Source of the DNA: Talpa occidentalis
Lineage: Eukaryota > Chordata > Mammalia > Eulipotyphla > Talpidae
Reading direction: 5' to 3'
DNA: 64,000 nucleotides
Assembly: GCF_014898055.3 (NCBI RefSeq)
Contig: NW_023604861.1
Span: 81,254,399 to 81,318,398, forward strand
The notes beneath the pieces were generated by a model. The model worked only from the letters and a program-made list of their open reading frames with translations, ran no database searches and was not told the DNA's origin. Each line of letters opens with the position of its first letter. Positions within the stretch are counted from its first letter, which is position 1. Made by a program: the position numbers and the translations under genes. Below are positions 49,601-63,500 of the stretch, piece after piece.

Positions 49601-50173
49601 GGGGCCTCTCTGATGGCTCAAAGGGTTAAGACACAACCTATGAAGCTGTCCACAACTATTGCAACATGAGACCGATCCCCGGCCAGGGAGCAACCTACAT
49701 GGTGCAGCAGACCTCTCCTGACTCACCCACTGCTCCCCTCAGAAGTGTATTTCAGTTAATCTACCTATTCTGCTCTCCACTATGTCTCTGGTGAATCCTC
49801 TCACCTCCCCCCCACCCACACACACACACACCTCTGGCCTGTACCCTAGTTCTTGTATGCATAAATAAATAAATCTTTAGGGCCTCCCCTGGTGGCACAG
49901 GCGGTTGAGCACCATGCTATAAAGCTATCTGCAGCCTCTGCAGCGCTGGTTCGATCCCCGCCGGCCAGCGAGGGTCCCACATAGCGCACAGACCTCTCCT
50001 GACTCGCCCGCTGCTCCCCTCAGTAGTGTATTTTGTCAGTCTGCCTGTTCTCTTCCCTGCCCTGTCTCTGGTGAATCCTCTCACCTTCCCACACATCTGG
50101 CCTGTAACCCGGTTTTTGTGTAAAATAAATAAATAAATCCTTAAAAATAAATAAATAAATCTTAAAAAAAAAA
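49601..50173 (+). mobile_element. T+ SINE type B interrupted in its tail by a second SINE
   Basis: The outer SINE covers 49601-49879 (GGGGCCTCTCTGATGGCTCA... to TAAATAAATCTTTA) and the leftover tail at 50146-50173. Its target duplication AACAATGTAAATATCT is exact at 49585-49600 and 50174-50189, enclosing both SINEs. The inner SINE is listed separately. Confidence 0.9.
49880..50145 (+). mobile_element. tRNA-derived T+ SINE, type C, nested in another SINE's tail
   Basis: It starts GGGCCTCCCCTGGTGGCACA and GGCGGTTGAGCACC, then GCTGGTTCGATCCCCGCCGG (intact B box) and GTGTATTTTGTCAGTCTGCC. The tail ends AAATAAATAAATCCTTAAA. Both flanks are the AATAAATAAATCTT tail of the outer SINE, so its target site was that A-rich tail. 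Confidence 0.9.
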
Positions 50174-50588
50174 AACAATGTAAATATCTGCATTTGGATG
50201 CCATCAGTCATTTATACTTAAGAAGACCAGTGGATGCAAGGAATTTACAGAAAGACTTGTTGGGGAGGTGGGGACATAATACAGAGATTTGCCAGGGACA
50301 CTGAGCATACCAGGAGGTGAAAGGAAAATGGAAAATAACACCAATATTTTTTACAGCTTGCCTTTTGCATTTCCTCCTCCCACACAATTTTTAAGAACCA
50401 CTGAATTTTTAGAGGTAGAAGGAATCTTAGATGTCATGAGAGTCTGTGGTTTTCAAGCATTTTTGGGGCCAAAAGGAGCCGTCCTTCTTTAAATGATATC
50501 TTACCAAAAACTCAATATGAAAAACAAACAAGGACAGATGATCTGGTTCCATATGGGCAGTGGGTCAGGAAATCAAGCACAGACTAGA

Positions 50589-50630
50589 CACAACACACAC
50601 ACACACACACACACGCACACACACACACTC
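50589..50630. repeat. (AC)n microsatellite
   Basis: About 20 AC units with one GC interruption. Confidence 0.95.
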
Positions 50631-51574
50631 TCACACTTGGCACACAGTGGTCTCTCTAAACCCCTCCCCCCCACTCAGAATTCCTAAGTGGTGGTGAAAC
50701 ACAGTGTGTCCTACCAATGAAAGGTGGCAGTCTCCCTCAATCATCACCATGTCCGAAAGGTTAGACTCCTAAGGCCAAAGAAATGGATAACAGTAACCTC
50801 TACTCCCCTTCCTCCGTCAACGATCAGACTTTACTCCCCTTTCCTATTTCCCAAACTTCTCATCTATTCTAAGTGTTTGCTAAATCAAAGAGCCCTTTGT
50901 GGGTCCACCAAAGACTTTTCATGAGTTTAACACTACAGTGCTTGCTAGATCCTTGACCCTGTGTTTGGCAGTCAGAACAAATGACTGTTGTCATTGCTAC
51001 TTTAATCCACATTCTTCAGATGCTGTTTTTTCCATCCTTCTAACCATCCAAATAGCAACTAAGCATTCAACCCACATCTGTCCATCTTTTCTCTAAAAGT
51101 GCTGTGAGACACTGTATGATCTGATTTGCTGATCTACAGATAAACTACAGTGGTCAGTCTCCCCTCTATGAATCTAGTAAGACTTGCCAAAAAAAAAAAA
51201 AAACCCAAGGTTTGGCATGATTCACTCTCTGCAAACCTTTGCTCACAGGGATAACCACTGTTTCCTGTCTTTGGAACTTATAAGCCATCTGTTTAATAAT
51301 CTGTTGTAGCTTCCTGCCAAAGACTGACGTCCATCTCACCAGTCAGCAGTTCCCACCAAAAATGCTGAGGGCCTCAGAGTCTCACATCCCTGCTGCTGGC
51401 CCATGTCCAGGTCGCAGCAATGTATCCCTCATACCTAATTCCTATAAGCTTTACCAGAGGGGATGGCTGCTTATATGCACAAGAGCACAAGGTGAGGTAT
51501 GGAGAGTTCTAGTTTGTATAATTGCTTCTATATCAGCAGCGGCAATTCAGGGCCCATGATAGCTTAGCTGAGAG

Positions 51575-51760
51575 TGTCAGAATAGACTTCTCAATCAAAC
51601 ACAGTTATGTTTAAACCCTAACTCTACCACTTACTATGTAGCTTTGATTAATTAACCTCTCTGAACCCGCATAACAGCTCGTGGGCAGCTCGTGAGGATT
51701 AATGGCAGTATTGTCCATGAAGTACTCAGCAACACACCTGGTATGTGTCAGGTTCTAAGA
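51575..51760 (+). mobile_element. MIR, sense
   Basis: TTAAACCCTAACTCTACCAC, TTACTATGTAGCTTTGATTA, ATTAACCTCTCTGAACCCGC and TGAGGATTAATGGCAGTA are MIR landmarks. It also contains a local GCAGCTCGTG-type duplication at 51676-51695. Confidence 0.75.
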
Positions 51761-53384
51761 GATGACCTTATTAACCAAGTACTGCAGGTCAAGGGAGGGG
51801 CAGGGCTAGAGATAGGCCCAAAGGAAAGGCCTGCATGTGAGGGGCACATCCATAGCAACACAATTCACTTATCTTTCTAGGCACAAGGAAATATGTGGAA
51901 AAGACCCCCTCCCCTATAAAGTTTGGATTCTCATAAAGAAATCATGAGAAAATGTCTGTCCCCTTTCTGTCACACAGTTTATGAATTTGCTGTTTTCAGG
52001 ACTGACTCAGGCTCGTTCCCCGAACTACTATGCAGATGACACACAGGTTTTCTCATGGGCAGGCTCTCAGGGTAGCTCCCAAACAGTAAAAGAGATTCAG
52101 TCTCTTTGAACACACAGGAGAAACCAAGGAACTGGTTGAGGGCCCCTCAAAAGAACCATGTCAACCCAGAAAACAAAGGTTATTACAGGACATGGAACCA
52201 GCATTCGTGGGAAAATTGCAGAAAAGTCACTCTGTGACTGTTGATTCAAATTAAGCTGGCAGGACTCAGCTGCAGTGAATTTTAGAAGTTCTGGGTCAAT
52301 TTCTAAAGCTAATTAATTTATTTTAAAAGTACTTGAACTAAAGGCAATAGTAATAAGTGACAGCTGGGAAATTTTTACTTTCAGTTCTGAAAAAATATAA
52401 GGAAGTTGGGTATCCTTTCATATGTTCATACTAATGTTTAGTCAATAAGGAGATTCAGTTGTGTCTGTTAGTCCAAAAGCAGTCAGTTTAAGGAGCCATA
52501 GTGGTAGCTTCAAACTGCTAGAAAATCCAGAATTCAGCCATCCTCACTAGATGATGCGAGAGTGATATGAGTAGGAGAAGCAGCTAGGAAGATGCTACAA
52601 AAGGGCAAGATTGCCAGGTTGCTTTTTGTCTGGGTGAACTTGGAGCTCTTCTGGGAGGGATAATATTTCCAGCCTTAACTTTGACCAACTTTTAACAGGA
52701 GAGAGAACTCATAGTGGGAGCAAAACCACAATAGCCAAGAATCCAGAAGGTGACACAGCCAAAAACACTTGGCCAGTAGAACTTACAGCATTAATAAAAG
52801 GTTAACAGAAAATCAAAGGCCTATTAAAAATCCCTGCCCTATCTAGACTCACCACTTAATTGGGGAGGGGGCCCTAAAGGCAAAAGGAATAGAAATGATT
52901 CTAAAGGCTAGAGAGACTTTGGTCAAAAGGCCCAGATCCAATTAAAACAAGCCAGGAGACTTCACAGCTGTACTATTTTGACATCAGGAAATCTATTCTT
53001 AGTTCTGCTAATGAACATAACGTATGGTTTTTGTTTTGTTTTGTTTTTTTCTTTGTGGACTTGCTTAACTTACAAGAATTAAACCAGTGAGCCACAAGGA
53101 AACTTTTCCCAGAGTCAGACTCTTTAGGGAAGAAGTCCCCAGATTCCTTATCAGCGTTCTGGTGTTCCAACTACTTTGGGGCTTAATCAGAGGACACATA
53201 AGCAAAATGGACTGTAGGCACCTTCTCTGATTAGAAAACTTCCTTGTGCATATTGATGTCCTTGACATGCCTACAAGACTCTCCAAAGGAGAAAGGTTAA
53301 CCTTGATTTGAGGAACTGAACTTAGTTAACATCCCAATGTCTACTAGCAAGAGAAAGGCTTATACACAAGTGTGAAAATCAGGT

Positions 53385-53800
53385 TATTATTCAGGCTGTA
53401 AAATAGAATGAGATTTTGCTATTTGTGACAACGTGATTAACCTTGAAGGGATTTTTCTAAGTGAAAAAAGTCAAACAGAAAAAGTCAAATAGTGTATGAT
53501 CTCATTTATATGTGGACTCTTCTTTTTTTAAGATTTATTTATTTATTTATAATATATGTGGGCTCTTTTTAAAAAAATGAGCTCACAGACACAGAACAGA
53601 TTAGTGACTGCTGGGGTAGGAGGGGAGTAATGTAAAGTAGATGAAGGGGGTCAAAAGGTACAAACATCCAATTATATTTTATAACTTAGAGGAATGTAAT
53701 TTATAGAATATTGACTATAGCTAATAATACTAAATTTATAGTTTAAAGTTTACTAAGAGAGTAAATCTTAAAAGTTTTCATAACAATGACAAAGCTCTCT
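53385..53800 (+). mobile_element. L1 3' end, sense, older family
   Basis: TGAGATTTTGCTATTTGTGA, CAACGTGATTAACCTTGAAG, GTATGATCTCATTTATATGT, GATGAAGGGGGTCAAAAGGT and AGAGAGTAAATCTTAAAAGT follow the L1MA/MB-type 3' UTR. It is interrupted at 53522-53552. Confidence 0.8.
53522..53552 (-). mobile_element. 31-bp SINE-tail micro-insertion with target duplication
   Basis: The inserted text contains AAGATTTATTTATTTATTTA, the reverse complement of the T+ SINE tail. It splits the L1, and TATATGTGGACTCTT (53507-53521) is repeated as TATATGTGGGCTCTT (53553-53567). Confidence 0.7.
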
Positions 53801-56075
53801 AGCTATGAATTAAGTACTTACATTCCAGTCTACCTAGTCCATTAACAGTAGAAGCAGATATTGTGCAAAAGCAAGGTTCTTTTTTTTCATATTATCAATT
53901 TGGGAGGAGAGTCATGAATGTAGGTCCCAGTGTGTATCTGAAAATCCTGCCTCTAGCCAGATGCCATGATTACAGAAATGTGGCCTCTCTTGGTTTTTAT
54001 TGCTGCTTCATGCTGACCAGGCATCCTGAACACCCAGAACCCCTTCACGCAGGCTGTGACTGGGCCAGAGCCCCCTCATGCCAGAATTCATTTTCTTAAG
54101 TGTCAGACAGAACTTTTGTGCTTAAGTACCATCTCATTTAATTTATCCTCTTGTCCAACCTGTCCAGTTCTCTTTAACATGCTGACTCTGTTCTCCCATA
54201 CATGTCTCCTGCCTCCAGCCAGGAGTCACCAGCACACGTGGTGGAAAGTGCCTGTAGGCCCTGTTATCCATCTGAGTGAGGAGCACCCAATACCAGCAGC
54301 TCCGAACTTGGCCACAGTTGCTTCACCATCAGGAAGTTCCCCTCTCCTGTTATGTTTAGCCCTTCCAGAAGCATCTCCATCCTTCCTGTGCATTTTTTAA
54401 CAGGTCTTCAGTTATTGTAAACCAAAGTAGTACTCTGCAAGGAAATTTTTATGGAAGGGAAACTGTCTCAAACTATAGACAGTACCCTTTTGCATTTTAT
54501 TAAATTCTCAGCATTAGAGCCATTTTGCTTAACATTTATGTTGCTGGTGGCTCCATCTATTGAAAAGGCAAAAATACTTAACAGAAATATCCACAAAGGG
54601 AGCCAAGACAGTCTCATGGCTGCAAGGAAACCTTGGAGCTGTGCCCTAACGTTCTTCTTTGTGGCTTAATTTTTCCAGCCATATAAGGAAGCAGTGATTA
54701 CTACTGCCTCCTCTCCACACAGAAAGGATCCGGAAGACAAGACTGTACTGGACTCTGAGTTTCCCAGGCAAAATTAAACAGTTGCCATTGTCATGTCATT
54801 CTCTGAAACAAGGCTTCCTCCTCGTCTGATGTTACCACTAGTGCCTCTAGTGCCTAAGAGAATGAGAAATGCTTAAAACGTAAAGACAATTCACTGAGAG
54901 TTTTCCCACCAGTTGTTGATGGAACAAGTCACTGCTTTGAAATCTCTGGGTCTACGACACTAAGAAAATTTCAGCTTAGATATATATAACCTAGAAGGTC
55001 TCTTGTACATATTACTATAAATTATAATAATTGCTCTTAAAGCAGGTATGTGTACATCATTCTTTATTTCTTTAAAACAAACTTTTCAAAACATATATTC
55101 CATGACTTGACTTCAGTCTGTACTTCTCAGAATTAGTGCGTAGGAGCAGCTGACTCTCCTCTGAGGGGTTGTGAAAATAGGGTCTATTCCCTTTTCTCTG
55201 AGCAGAGAGAAGTTAGAATCCTAGCTAACTGTGAAACTAAAGAATGGAGGGTTTGATCCCTGGAGATCCCTATGTGCCAATGATCCCTCCTCCCATATTG
55301 AATTTGTTCTGAGACTCTTACAGGGGTTTTCATTACCTCAAATGCAAAGGGTGTGGTATTCAATCTGTCCTGAGAATACAACTTAGATGAATGGTCATAA
55401 TAAAATGAAGATCTATTAAATAAGACATTATTTAAGGAATGGAAGAGATGGATGGAATGCCACAGGAAAGACTTAAGTAATATTCTTTTATACTCTGAGA
55501 AGTAGAAATATGTGGAAAGTTTTTTTTTCCTTCAATAGTATGGGGTCTTGTTGCCAGGAGCTGCAAAGAGTCCATCCAATTAATGGACCAGAACTAATGG
55601 ACATTGTTCCCCAAAATAGTCACCTGCCACTGAGACCTACTTAAAGATACTTTTCAGTAAGTATCTATACTATCTTATGCACCTAAAATACAGCAAGATC
55701 TCACATGAGGGATTATCAGAATTTAAGGGGTTTCATTAGTCCATGTGCCAAAGTTAAAAATTATTTCCTTAAAATTCTCCAAATAAAGTCCCATCTTGTC
55801 ACTATAACATAATTTTATAACATAATGTAATAACTTTCAATGTGAGACTAAAAAGGGGACCTAAAAATAAAGTAAAGGCATCAGTGGGGTCTCAGTTGTA
55901 ATCCTGGAGCAACTCATAAAATACAGCCTCAGTTTTCCACTCCTAAAATAAAAAATTCTGGTTCCTATTGCATCATTCAAAATGAGAGGATCCATTGAAA
56001 TGTGAAAATAAACATATAGTTCCAAAATGTTAACAATGGGTAGTGAACCTGCTCTTTTCTCTTGTTTCCATAAAA

Positions 56076-56113
56076 TTATTAATGTCATTAATAACTCTCA
56101 TTTAATGAGAGTT
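56076..56113. repeat. Two overlapping short palindromes
   Basis: TTATTAATG-T-CATTAATAA (56076-56094) and AACTCTCATT-T-AATGAGAGTT (56093-56113) are each perfect with a 1-nt centre and overlap by two bases. Confidence 0.9.
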
Positions 56114-57729
56114 GTGGACATTTAAAAGAAGAGAAAGGAAGAAGCGGATCAAGTATTAAGAGATGATTGTAGAACTGGATCTGTGATGTCTGAACTAGAC
56201 TCCCTGGTGGGTAGAAAAATGTTCCAGTCCATTACATCAAAGCCCAAGTGAGGAGGTGTGAGCAGCTGGTCCTACCGAGACACAGGGCTTTGCCCAGGTC
56301 ACCTCTGCCTTCATTACCTGCAGCATCACCTTCATGTCTGTGGCCCAGTTATCTCCCAAGACACTCCTTTACAAGACCACCTTCATTAAAAATCTTTCCC
56401 TAGTCTTGTTGTTCTATTTATCTAGTGATTCCCCAAGGTTTTTCAACTCAGAACTTTGGCATGAAGTTCAGTATTCATTTAGTTCATAATTCTTTTTCTT
56501 AAATCAGTGACAGAGTAAGATGAGGTAATGTTTTCTGGCAGGCTAGCATAAGATTTAAACCCTTAAAAGTGAAAAACATTGAGAGCTTAAAAAGCCAGTA
56601 TCCAATATTCTCTCTGTGGTCTTAAGTGGACAGTGATGTTTTCCTAGTGTTCATTCCACAGTGACAGAACTGTCATTGTCCCCATCTGTCCCCACTACAA
56701 ATTTTTGTGATTCTCTGTAACAACAGTAATGAGCTCTTGCAATATAACAAACAGCCCAAGAAAACTGACATTCCCCCCAGAGACTATTTAGTAGGCTGCT
56801 CTTACATCAATCAGAACAACAGCAGGTCAGAAGGGGATAGGGAATGAGCCCAGATCCCTGGATGGTGAGGAAGACTGAGGAGTGAAAAGCTGCTGAGAAG
56901 AGGCATTTTTACCTAGGTATCCTTAGACTAGAGCAGAGCAGTAGCTGGGGCCCAGGGACCAGTCCCAGCAGATCAAGATACACTTATCAAAGGATTCTCC
57001 TCATTCGCCACAGGAAAAAAAAAAACGAACAATGCAGACATTCCCAGCTTCCCTCTCTAGCTTCTCAATGTGATGCATTAACCCCTTCAAACAGTTTATT
57101 TATTGAACACCTAGCAAGTCTGATGCTATTCCAGAAGCTTCTTTCAAACCAAATAATATAACATCAGCCCTATCCTCAAAGAGAGAAGGCTGGCTGGGAA
57201 ACATGGATTGATCAGGTGGGATCTGTGATGGCCAAAATGAGCACAAGGAGTATAGCCATTGCTCCGTGCATTTCTGCTGCTTCATTATTTCACCTCCTCG
57301 CAGCTAGAGCTCTAGGAAAGCAGAATGCACTGCTAGGAATTGTGGTGCGTGCCCACACAGCTGCACTCTACCTTCCTCTGCTGTGGCTCCAGCCACATCC
57401 ATTAGCCTTGGGAATCCTCTTTCTCCAAGAATTGGGAAAGGATTTGTGATGGGTGGTGGCAGACAGGGGAGTGGGCCCAACCACTAGCAGCTCCCATTCA
57501 CTGCAGGGTCTTCAGAATCTGAACAAAGATGGCTCTTACTAAGTATGAGGTCACCTTTCTGGACTGTCTGGATTCACTGGGGTTCATTTGGGTTCTCTGT
57601 CTGAAGTTACTTGAGCTATTTCTATAGGGAACCCTTCAAGGTGTCCCCCACCATCATAGTCTGTAATGTCTGGATGCTGGGGAAATACCGAGGGGCACAA
57701 TTCAGAGGAAGTACTGAGGAGAAAGCATA

Positions 57730-57960
57730 ATATCTTCAGAGTCAAACCAACCTGTGTTTGAATCCTGACCCTACAGTGTACTATTTGTATGGCCCTAGCG
57801 AAGGGTCTTAGTCTTCAAACGCCTCCATTTTTTTTTTTAAGTCTTTGACATGGGGAGAGTGAAACCTGCCTATAAAATTATGGTGTGGTTTTAGGATAAC
57901 ATAGTGAAGGCTTAGCTCAATCATAGCCATTATAGTTATAATACCACTCTGTACCCATTA
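57730..57960 (+). mobile_element. MIR, sense, with an internal T-run
   Basis: AGAGTCAAACCAACCTGTGT, TTGAATCCTGACCCTACAGT and CTTAGTCTTCAAACGCCTCC, then a T10 run and the degraded 3' half. Typical MIR order. Confidence 0.7.
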
Positions 57961-58099
57961 GATAAGCTTCTAAGCTTGTCCACAGGACACACATAGAATT
58001 ATAACCTTCATGGGGCTTACTGTGGTATTTAACAAATGTTTCCCCATGTTTCTAAAAGGCAGGGTCTGCTTCTTCAATTCCTGTATTTTACAATACACT

Positions 58100-58600
58100 G
58101 GAAGCTCTTCTGTGTGTCAGGCCCTTGGTGGTAAAGGAAATACAGTGGTCAGCAAAGACCTTCCAAGATGGTGACAAAGAGAGAGATGAATATAAAAGCA
58201 ATGAGCAAGGTTGAAGTGGAAATGTGCAGGAAACCATGAAAGAGATTACCAGGTGGGCCTAACTGAGGCTGGGCAGGAGCAGCGATTCTATGAGGAATTA
58301 ACTATGCTGATACATGAGGTGTAAGTAGCATTTAGCCAATCAGGGTTTGGGAAAAGCATGTTCCAGGCAGGACACATGAAAGTCAGGAAGTAGAGGTGAT
58401 CATTGAAAAGGATCATTGAAAAGCTACAGGGCTGTGGGTGCACAGAATGGTGAAAGGTCAAATGTGCAGGGCCTTGTTGGCCACACTGGTGGTTTAAGTT
58501 TCAGCAATGTGTCCTGGAAAGCTAGGGAAGGATTCTGGGATGTGGCCTGATGCTGTGATGTTTGGGCTTTTCTGCTGCTTTGTGGATAGAATGGAAGAGT
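58100..58600 (-). mobile_element. L2 region, antisense
   Basis: GTGTCAGGCCCTTGGTGGTA, AAAGCATGTTCCAGGCAGGA and AATGTGCAGGGCCTTGTTGG are L2 reverse-complement landmarks in order. It contains a 13-bp perfect tandem duplication (GATCATTGAAAAG twice, 58398-58423). Confidence 0.6.
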
Positions 58601-58968
58601 GCAAGTGAAGGCTCAGAGAGACTAATTGCACAGGAGATAATGGAAGATTGGATGAGCTGGAGCAACTTTGTCTTTTGTTTATGTCCAGAGGAGACCAGAG
58701 CCATTTAGAAAACCCACCTTCCTCACATTTCCTAGAGGAAAAGAATTTGGTAGTGTGTATCTCTGCATCTTGGAGGCCTTCAAATCCATATCTCCTATGA
58801 AGTCAGGAGGTGAAGGCTGTCCATGCTTTGTTCTGTTTGCTGCAGTTCCAGAAAATCAGTCCTAAGTCAAATGAGCATGAAGATGATGTTTTTCTACCTA
58901 GAAACTTACATTCCCAAACCAAAAAAAAAGAGTTACTTACACAGTTAGATCCCCACCTTTCTCATGCT

Positions 58969-59527
58969 TCCTTATTCCCTGAGACACAAAAATATTGAAA
59001 TTAAACCAATTAACCCTATAACAGCCTCTAAGTCTTCAAGTGAAAGGCCAAGTCTCATGTCTCTCTTTAAATCAAAAGCTAGAAATGACCAAGCTTAGTG
59101 AGGAAGATATGTCAAAAGACTGAAAGCTAGACCCCTTATACGAAACAATGAATGCAAAAGAAAACTTCTTGAAGGAAATGAAAAGTGCAACTCTAGTGAA
59201 CACAAAAACAATAAGAAAGTGGAACAGCCTTATTGCTGACATGAAGTCTGGATAGAAAATCAAACCAGCCACAGTATCCCCTTAAGCCAAAGCCTAATTC
59301 AGTGCAAGGCCTTAACTCTCTTCAATCCTATGAAGGCTGAGAGAGGTACGTGAGAAAGCTACACAAGAAAAAGTTAATGCTAGCCAAGGGTGTTTCATAA
59401 GGTTCAAGGAGAGAAGTCATCTCCATAGCATCAGAATGCAAGGTAGAGCCATAAGTACTGATGGAGGAACTGCAGCAAATTATCCCGAAGGTCTAGCTGA
59501 GATCATTGATGAAAGTAGCTATACTTA
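58969..59527 (+). mobile_element. Tigger1-like (pogo) DNA transposon, left part with dead transposase start
   Basis: The text from ATTCCCTGAGACACAAAAAT and AATATTGAAATTAAACC through AAATCAAAAGCTAGAAATGA, AAGCTTAGTGAGGAAGATAT, ACCAGCCACAGTATCCCCTT and CTCTTCAATCCTATGAAGGC follows the Tigger1 transposase N-terminal region in sense orientation. Small deletions and stops break the frame, so nothing is coded. It stops at ACTTAAAAACAGAT, exactly where the GAPDH pseudogene begins on its far side. The left terminal inverted repeat is not recognisable. Confidence 0.8.
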
Positions 59528-59544
59528 AAAACAGATAATTTTTT

Positions 59545-61078
<1,534 letters not shown>

Positions 61079-61094
61079 CTAAATAACAGATTTT
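61079..61094. repeat. Right-hand target-site duplication of the GAPDH retrocopy
   Basis: CTAAATAACAGATTTT repeats the Tigger sequence that ends on the left at CTTAAAAACAGATAATTTT (about 59524-59542), as expected for an L1-mediated insertion. Differences are point changes and a small indel. Confidence 0.65.
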
Positions 61095-61219
61095 CAGTGT
61101 GAAGCATAACTTATATACACTGAGAAATCAAAAAGATTCATGGATTTGCTTTATTGCAACATTCACTTTGTTTCAGTGCTCTAGAACCAAACCCACAATA
61201 TCGTCCAGGTTTGGCTGTA
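61089..61219 (+). mobile_element. Tigger1-like DNA transposon, right end
   Basis: AGATTTTCAGTGTGAAGCAT, TATATACACTGAGAAATCAA, GGATTTGCTTTATTGCAACA and CCAAACCCACAATATCGTCC end in AGGTTTGGCTGTA, the Tigger1 right terminal inverted repeat with a TA. The transposase middle is missing, so the element was already internally deleted before GAPDH split it. Confidence 0.75.
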
Positions 61220-61589
61220 CCTATTAAGGAATAAACCTTCATAGGGGACCAAGTTCATGGATCCAATAGAGATTTGTCTATTGGAGAAGGGCTGAAAAAT
61301 TGAGGCACACAAATACATTCAAGTTTTGATTAGAAGAGAGACTAGAGCTAGAGAGACTAGAGACTAGAGACATGGGGCCCATGTCCAGAAAGGTCAGCTA
61401 GGGACACTGAAATTCAGAGGAAGGAAAAACTAGAGACATAAAAAACTGGAAGAGAATGGTAGGAGTAGGGAAGCATTGGGACCCAAGGTAAATTCTCAAA
61501 TGCATGTTCCTGGTGGCCAGCTCCATTAAGAAGTCATCCTTACTGATTCATTTTGCCCTAGATCATTCTAGTTTAAAAGCACATGTGCT

Positions 61590-62355
61590 GAAAAAAATGC
61601 AACATCACTGATTATTAAGAAAATGCACATCAAAGCCACAATGAATATCCTCACTCCTGTGAGACTGGCATATATCAATAACACTGGAAATAAAAAAATG
61701 TTGACAAGGATGTGGAAAAAAAGAACCACTCATCCATTGTTGGTAGAATGTAATTTGGTGCAGCTTCTGTGAAAAATAGGATAGTGATTCTTCCAAAAAA
61801 TAAAGAAAACATACGATCAAGCAATACCACCACTAGGTATTTATCCAAAGTATATGAAAACACTAATATGAAAAGACTTATGCACACTTATATTCACAGA
61901 AGCATTATTCACAATGATGTAGTCATGGAACCAACATAGATGTCCATCAACAAACAACTGGATAAAGAAATTGTGTGATATATACTCAATGAAATAGTCT
62001 CAGCTATTTAAAAAGATGAAATAGTGCCTTTTGGGACAAAATGGGTAGACCTTGAGATGAACAAGCCAGAAAGTGAAAGAGTTACTGGATGGTTTCACTC
62101 ATTTGTGGAATAGAAATAACCAAAGAGAACTGGCAAAGCACCACAAAAAAATATTCTTAGACTGTGTGAAAAATATACTGACTACCACATGGAATAGAGA
62201 GGATGAAGGAAGGGGTAAGGGAGGGAAGATGATATGGTGTTGGCATTGGGGTTCTGGTGGAGGGCGAATGATGAGCATATATGGGTATGGTAAAGTTGTG
62301 GTCCTAAATTATATAGATATATAAACAATTGGCAAATCAATAAAATTTGAGAAAA
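61590..62355 (+). mobile_element. L1 3' end, sense, about 770 bp
   Basis: GTGAGACTGGCATATATCAA, TGTTGACAAGGATGTGGAAA, AACCACTCATCCATTGTTGG, CAAGCAATACCACCACTAGG and ACACTTATATTCACAGAAGC are classic L1 ORF2 C-terminal text. The 3' UTR ends AATCAATAAAATTTGAG. Frames are broken. Confidence 0.88.
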
Positions 62356-62468
62356 AAATACTAAAAATTAATTAGTTGAATTTAAAATTAAAAAAATTAA
62401 ATCATATCACTACTTCTCCCCATATTCCTAAAACCACTGCTATTTTGCCTATGAGTACTCTGAAACAG

Positions 62469-62506
62469 GAAAAAAAAAACCAAAAAAACAAAAAAAAAAA
62501 AAAAAC
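62469..62506. repeat. A-rich run with C interruptions
   Basis: Three A-runs separated by CC and C; simple A-rich DNA. Confidence 0.9.
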
Positions 62507-62704
62507 AGTGCCCAGACAATTTGAAAAGATTCAGTGGTAAAACAAGAAAAGTTTTGCTCTTTTTCCTCTGGATATTTTTCTTAAAACACAGAGCTTTTTA
62601 TTGCCTTGTAAATGGAGAGGGAAGATACGTATCATACTTAAAAATCTTCAGGAGTTGTTATGGAGCCTGGGCACCGATGCTGTGGAAAAAAAAATAGAAG
62701 TACA

Positions 62705-62895
62705 TGTTGCTCTAAGGAAGAGTTTAGAGTTAAACAGATGTGGATTTAAATCTCTGCTCCATCATTTTCTTGCAGGGAGGCCTTAGGCAAATTACTTCAC
62801 CTTTCTGAGCCTAGTTCCACATTTTTGAATCAGGGTAATAATATAAACCAACTATTAGGACAAAATGGAGTGGTGTATGAAAAATAATTAGTCCC
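62705..62895 (+). mobile_element. MIR, sense
   Basis: GATGTGGATTTAAATCTCTG, CTCCATCATTTTCTTGCAGG, TTAGGCAAATTACTTCACCT and TTCTGAGCCTAGTTCC are MIR landmarks. Confidence 0.75.
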
Positions 62896-63500
62896 AAGCC
62901 CTAAGGGCACATAGCCATTAAAGATGCAACTCAGTGACAATATAATCGTAAAAGCAAAAACTTGTTGTTGTTGTTGTTTTAAGTAATGTTATCTCTACTT
63001 TTGGGGAAAGTTCTTCGATAGCTACAAGCATCAGAAAAAGAATAATCCTAAAGAAGACATTCCTAACATTATACAGAAGAAGAAAACAAATCTTTATCCA
63101 TGAATTTTGACTATATACAGCAGGATGAGGTTGGGCTAGAAAATAAGTAATTTCATAAAAAATTTACATTTTTCCATCCAAGTTAAATAATGCTCTTGGC
63201 CAAGCAAGTTCAGTCTTCAGGAATCAATTTTTAAAGCAAATACCTGAACATAAATAAAATAATAAACAGAAAGACTCTATTAATGATAGTTCTAACTTGT
63301 CAGAATCATTTGACTGGGGACATGAACAAGGGCAGGAGAAATATTCTCAAGATTGTTAACTGGGAGAGACAAGAAGAGGGAAGGAAGATTCTGAATAAAA
63401 TTATTAGTTCATCCTGAGTCAGACTTCCACTCACTCAGCGTGACCATGCCACAGTGTTTTTGTAAATCTTAGAAAAGGGCATTAAAGTTATGCTACTACT

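Noticed and set aside
58668..58998. Frames just upstream of the Tigger fragment as a possible intact transposase
   Set aside because: The recognisable transposase text starts near 58969 and is frame-broken. The upstream frames show no transposase similarity.
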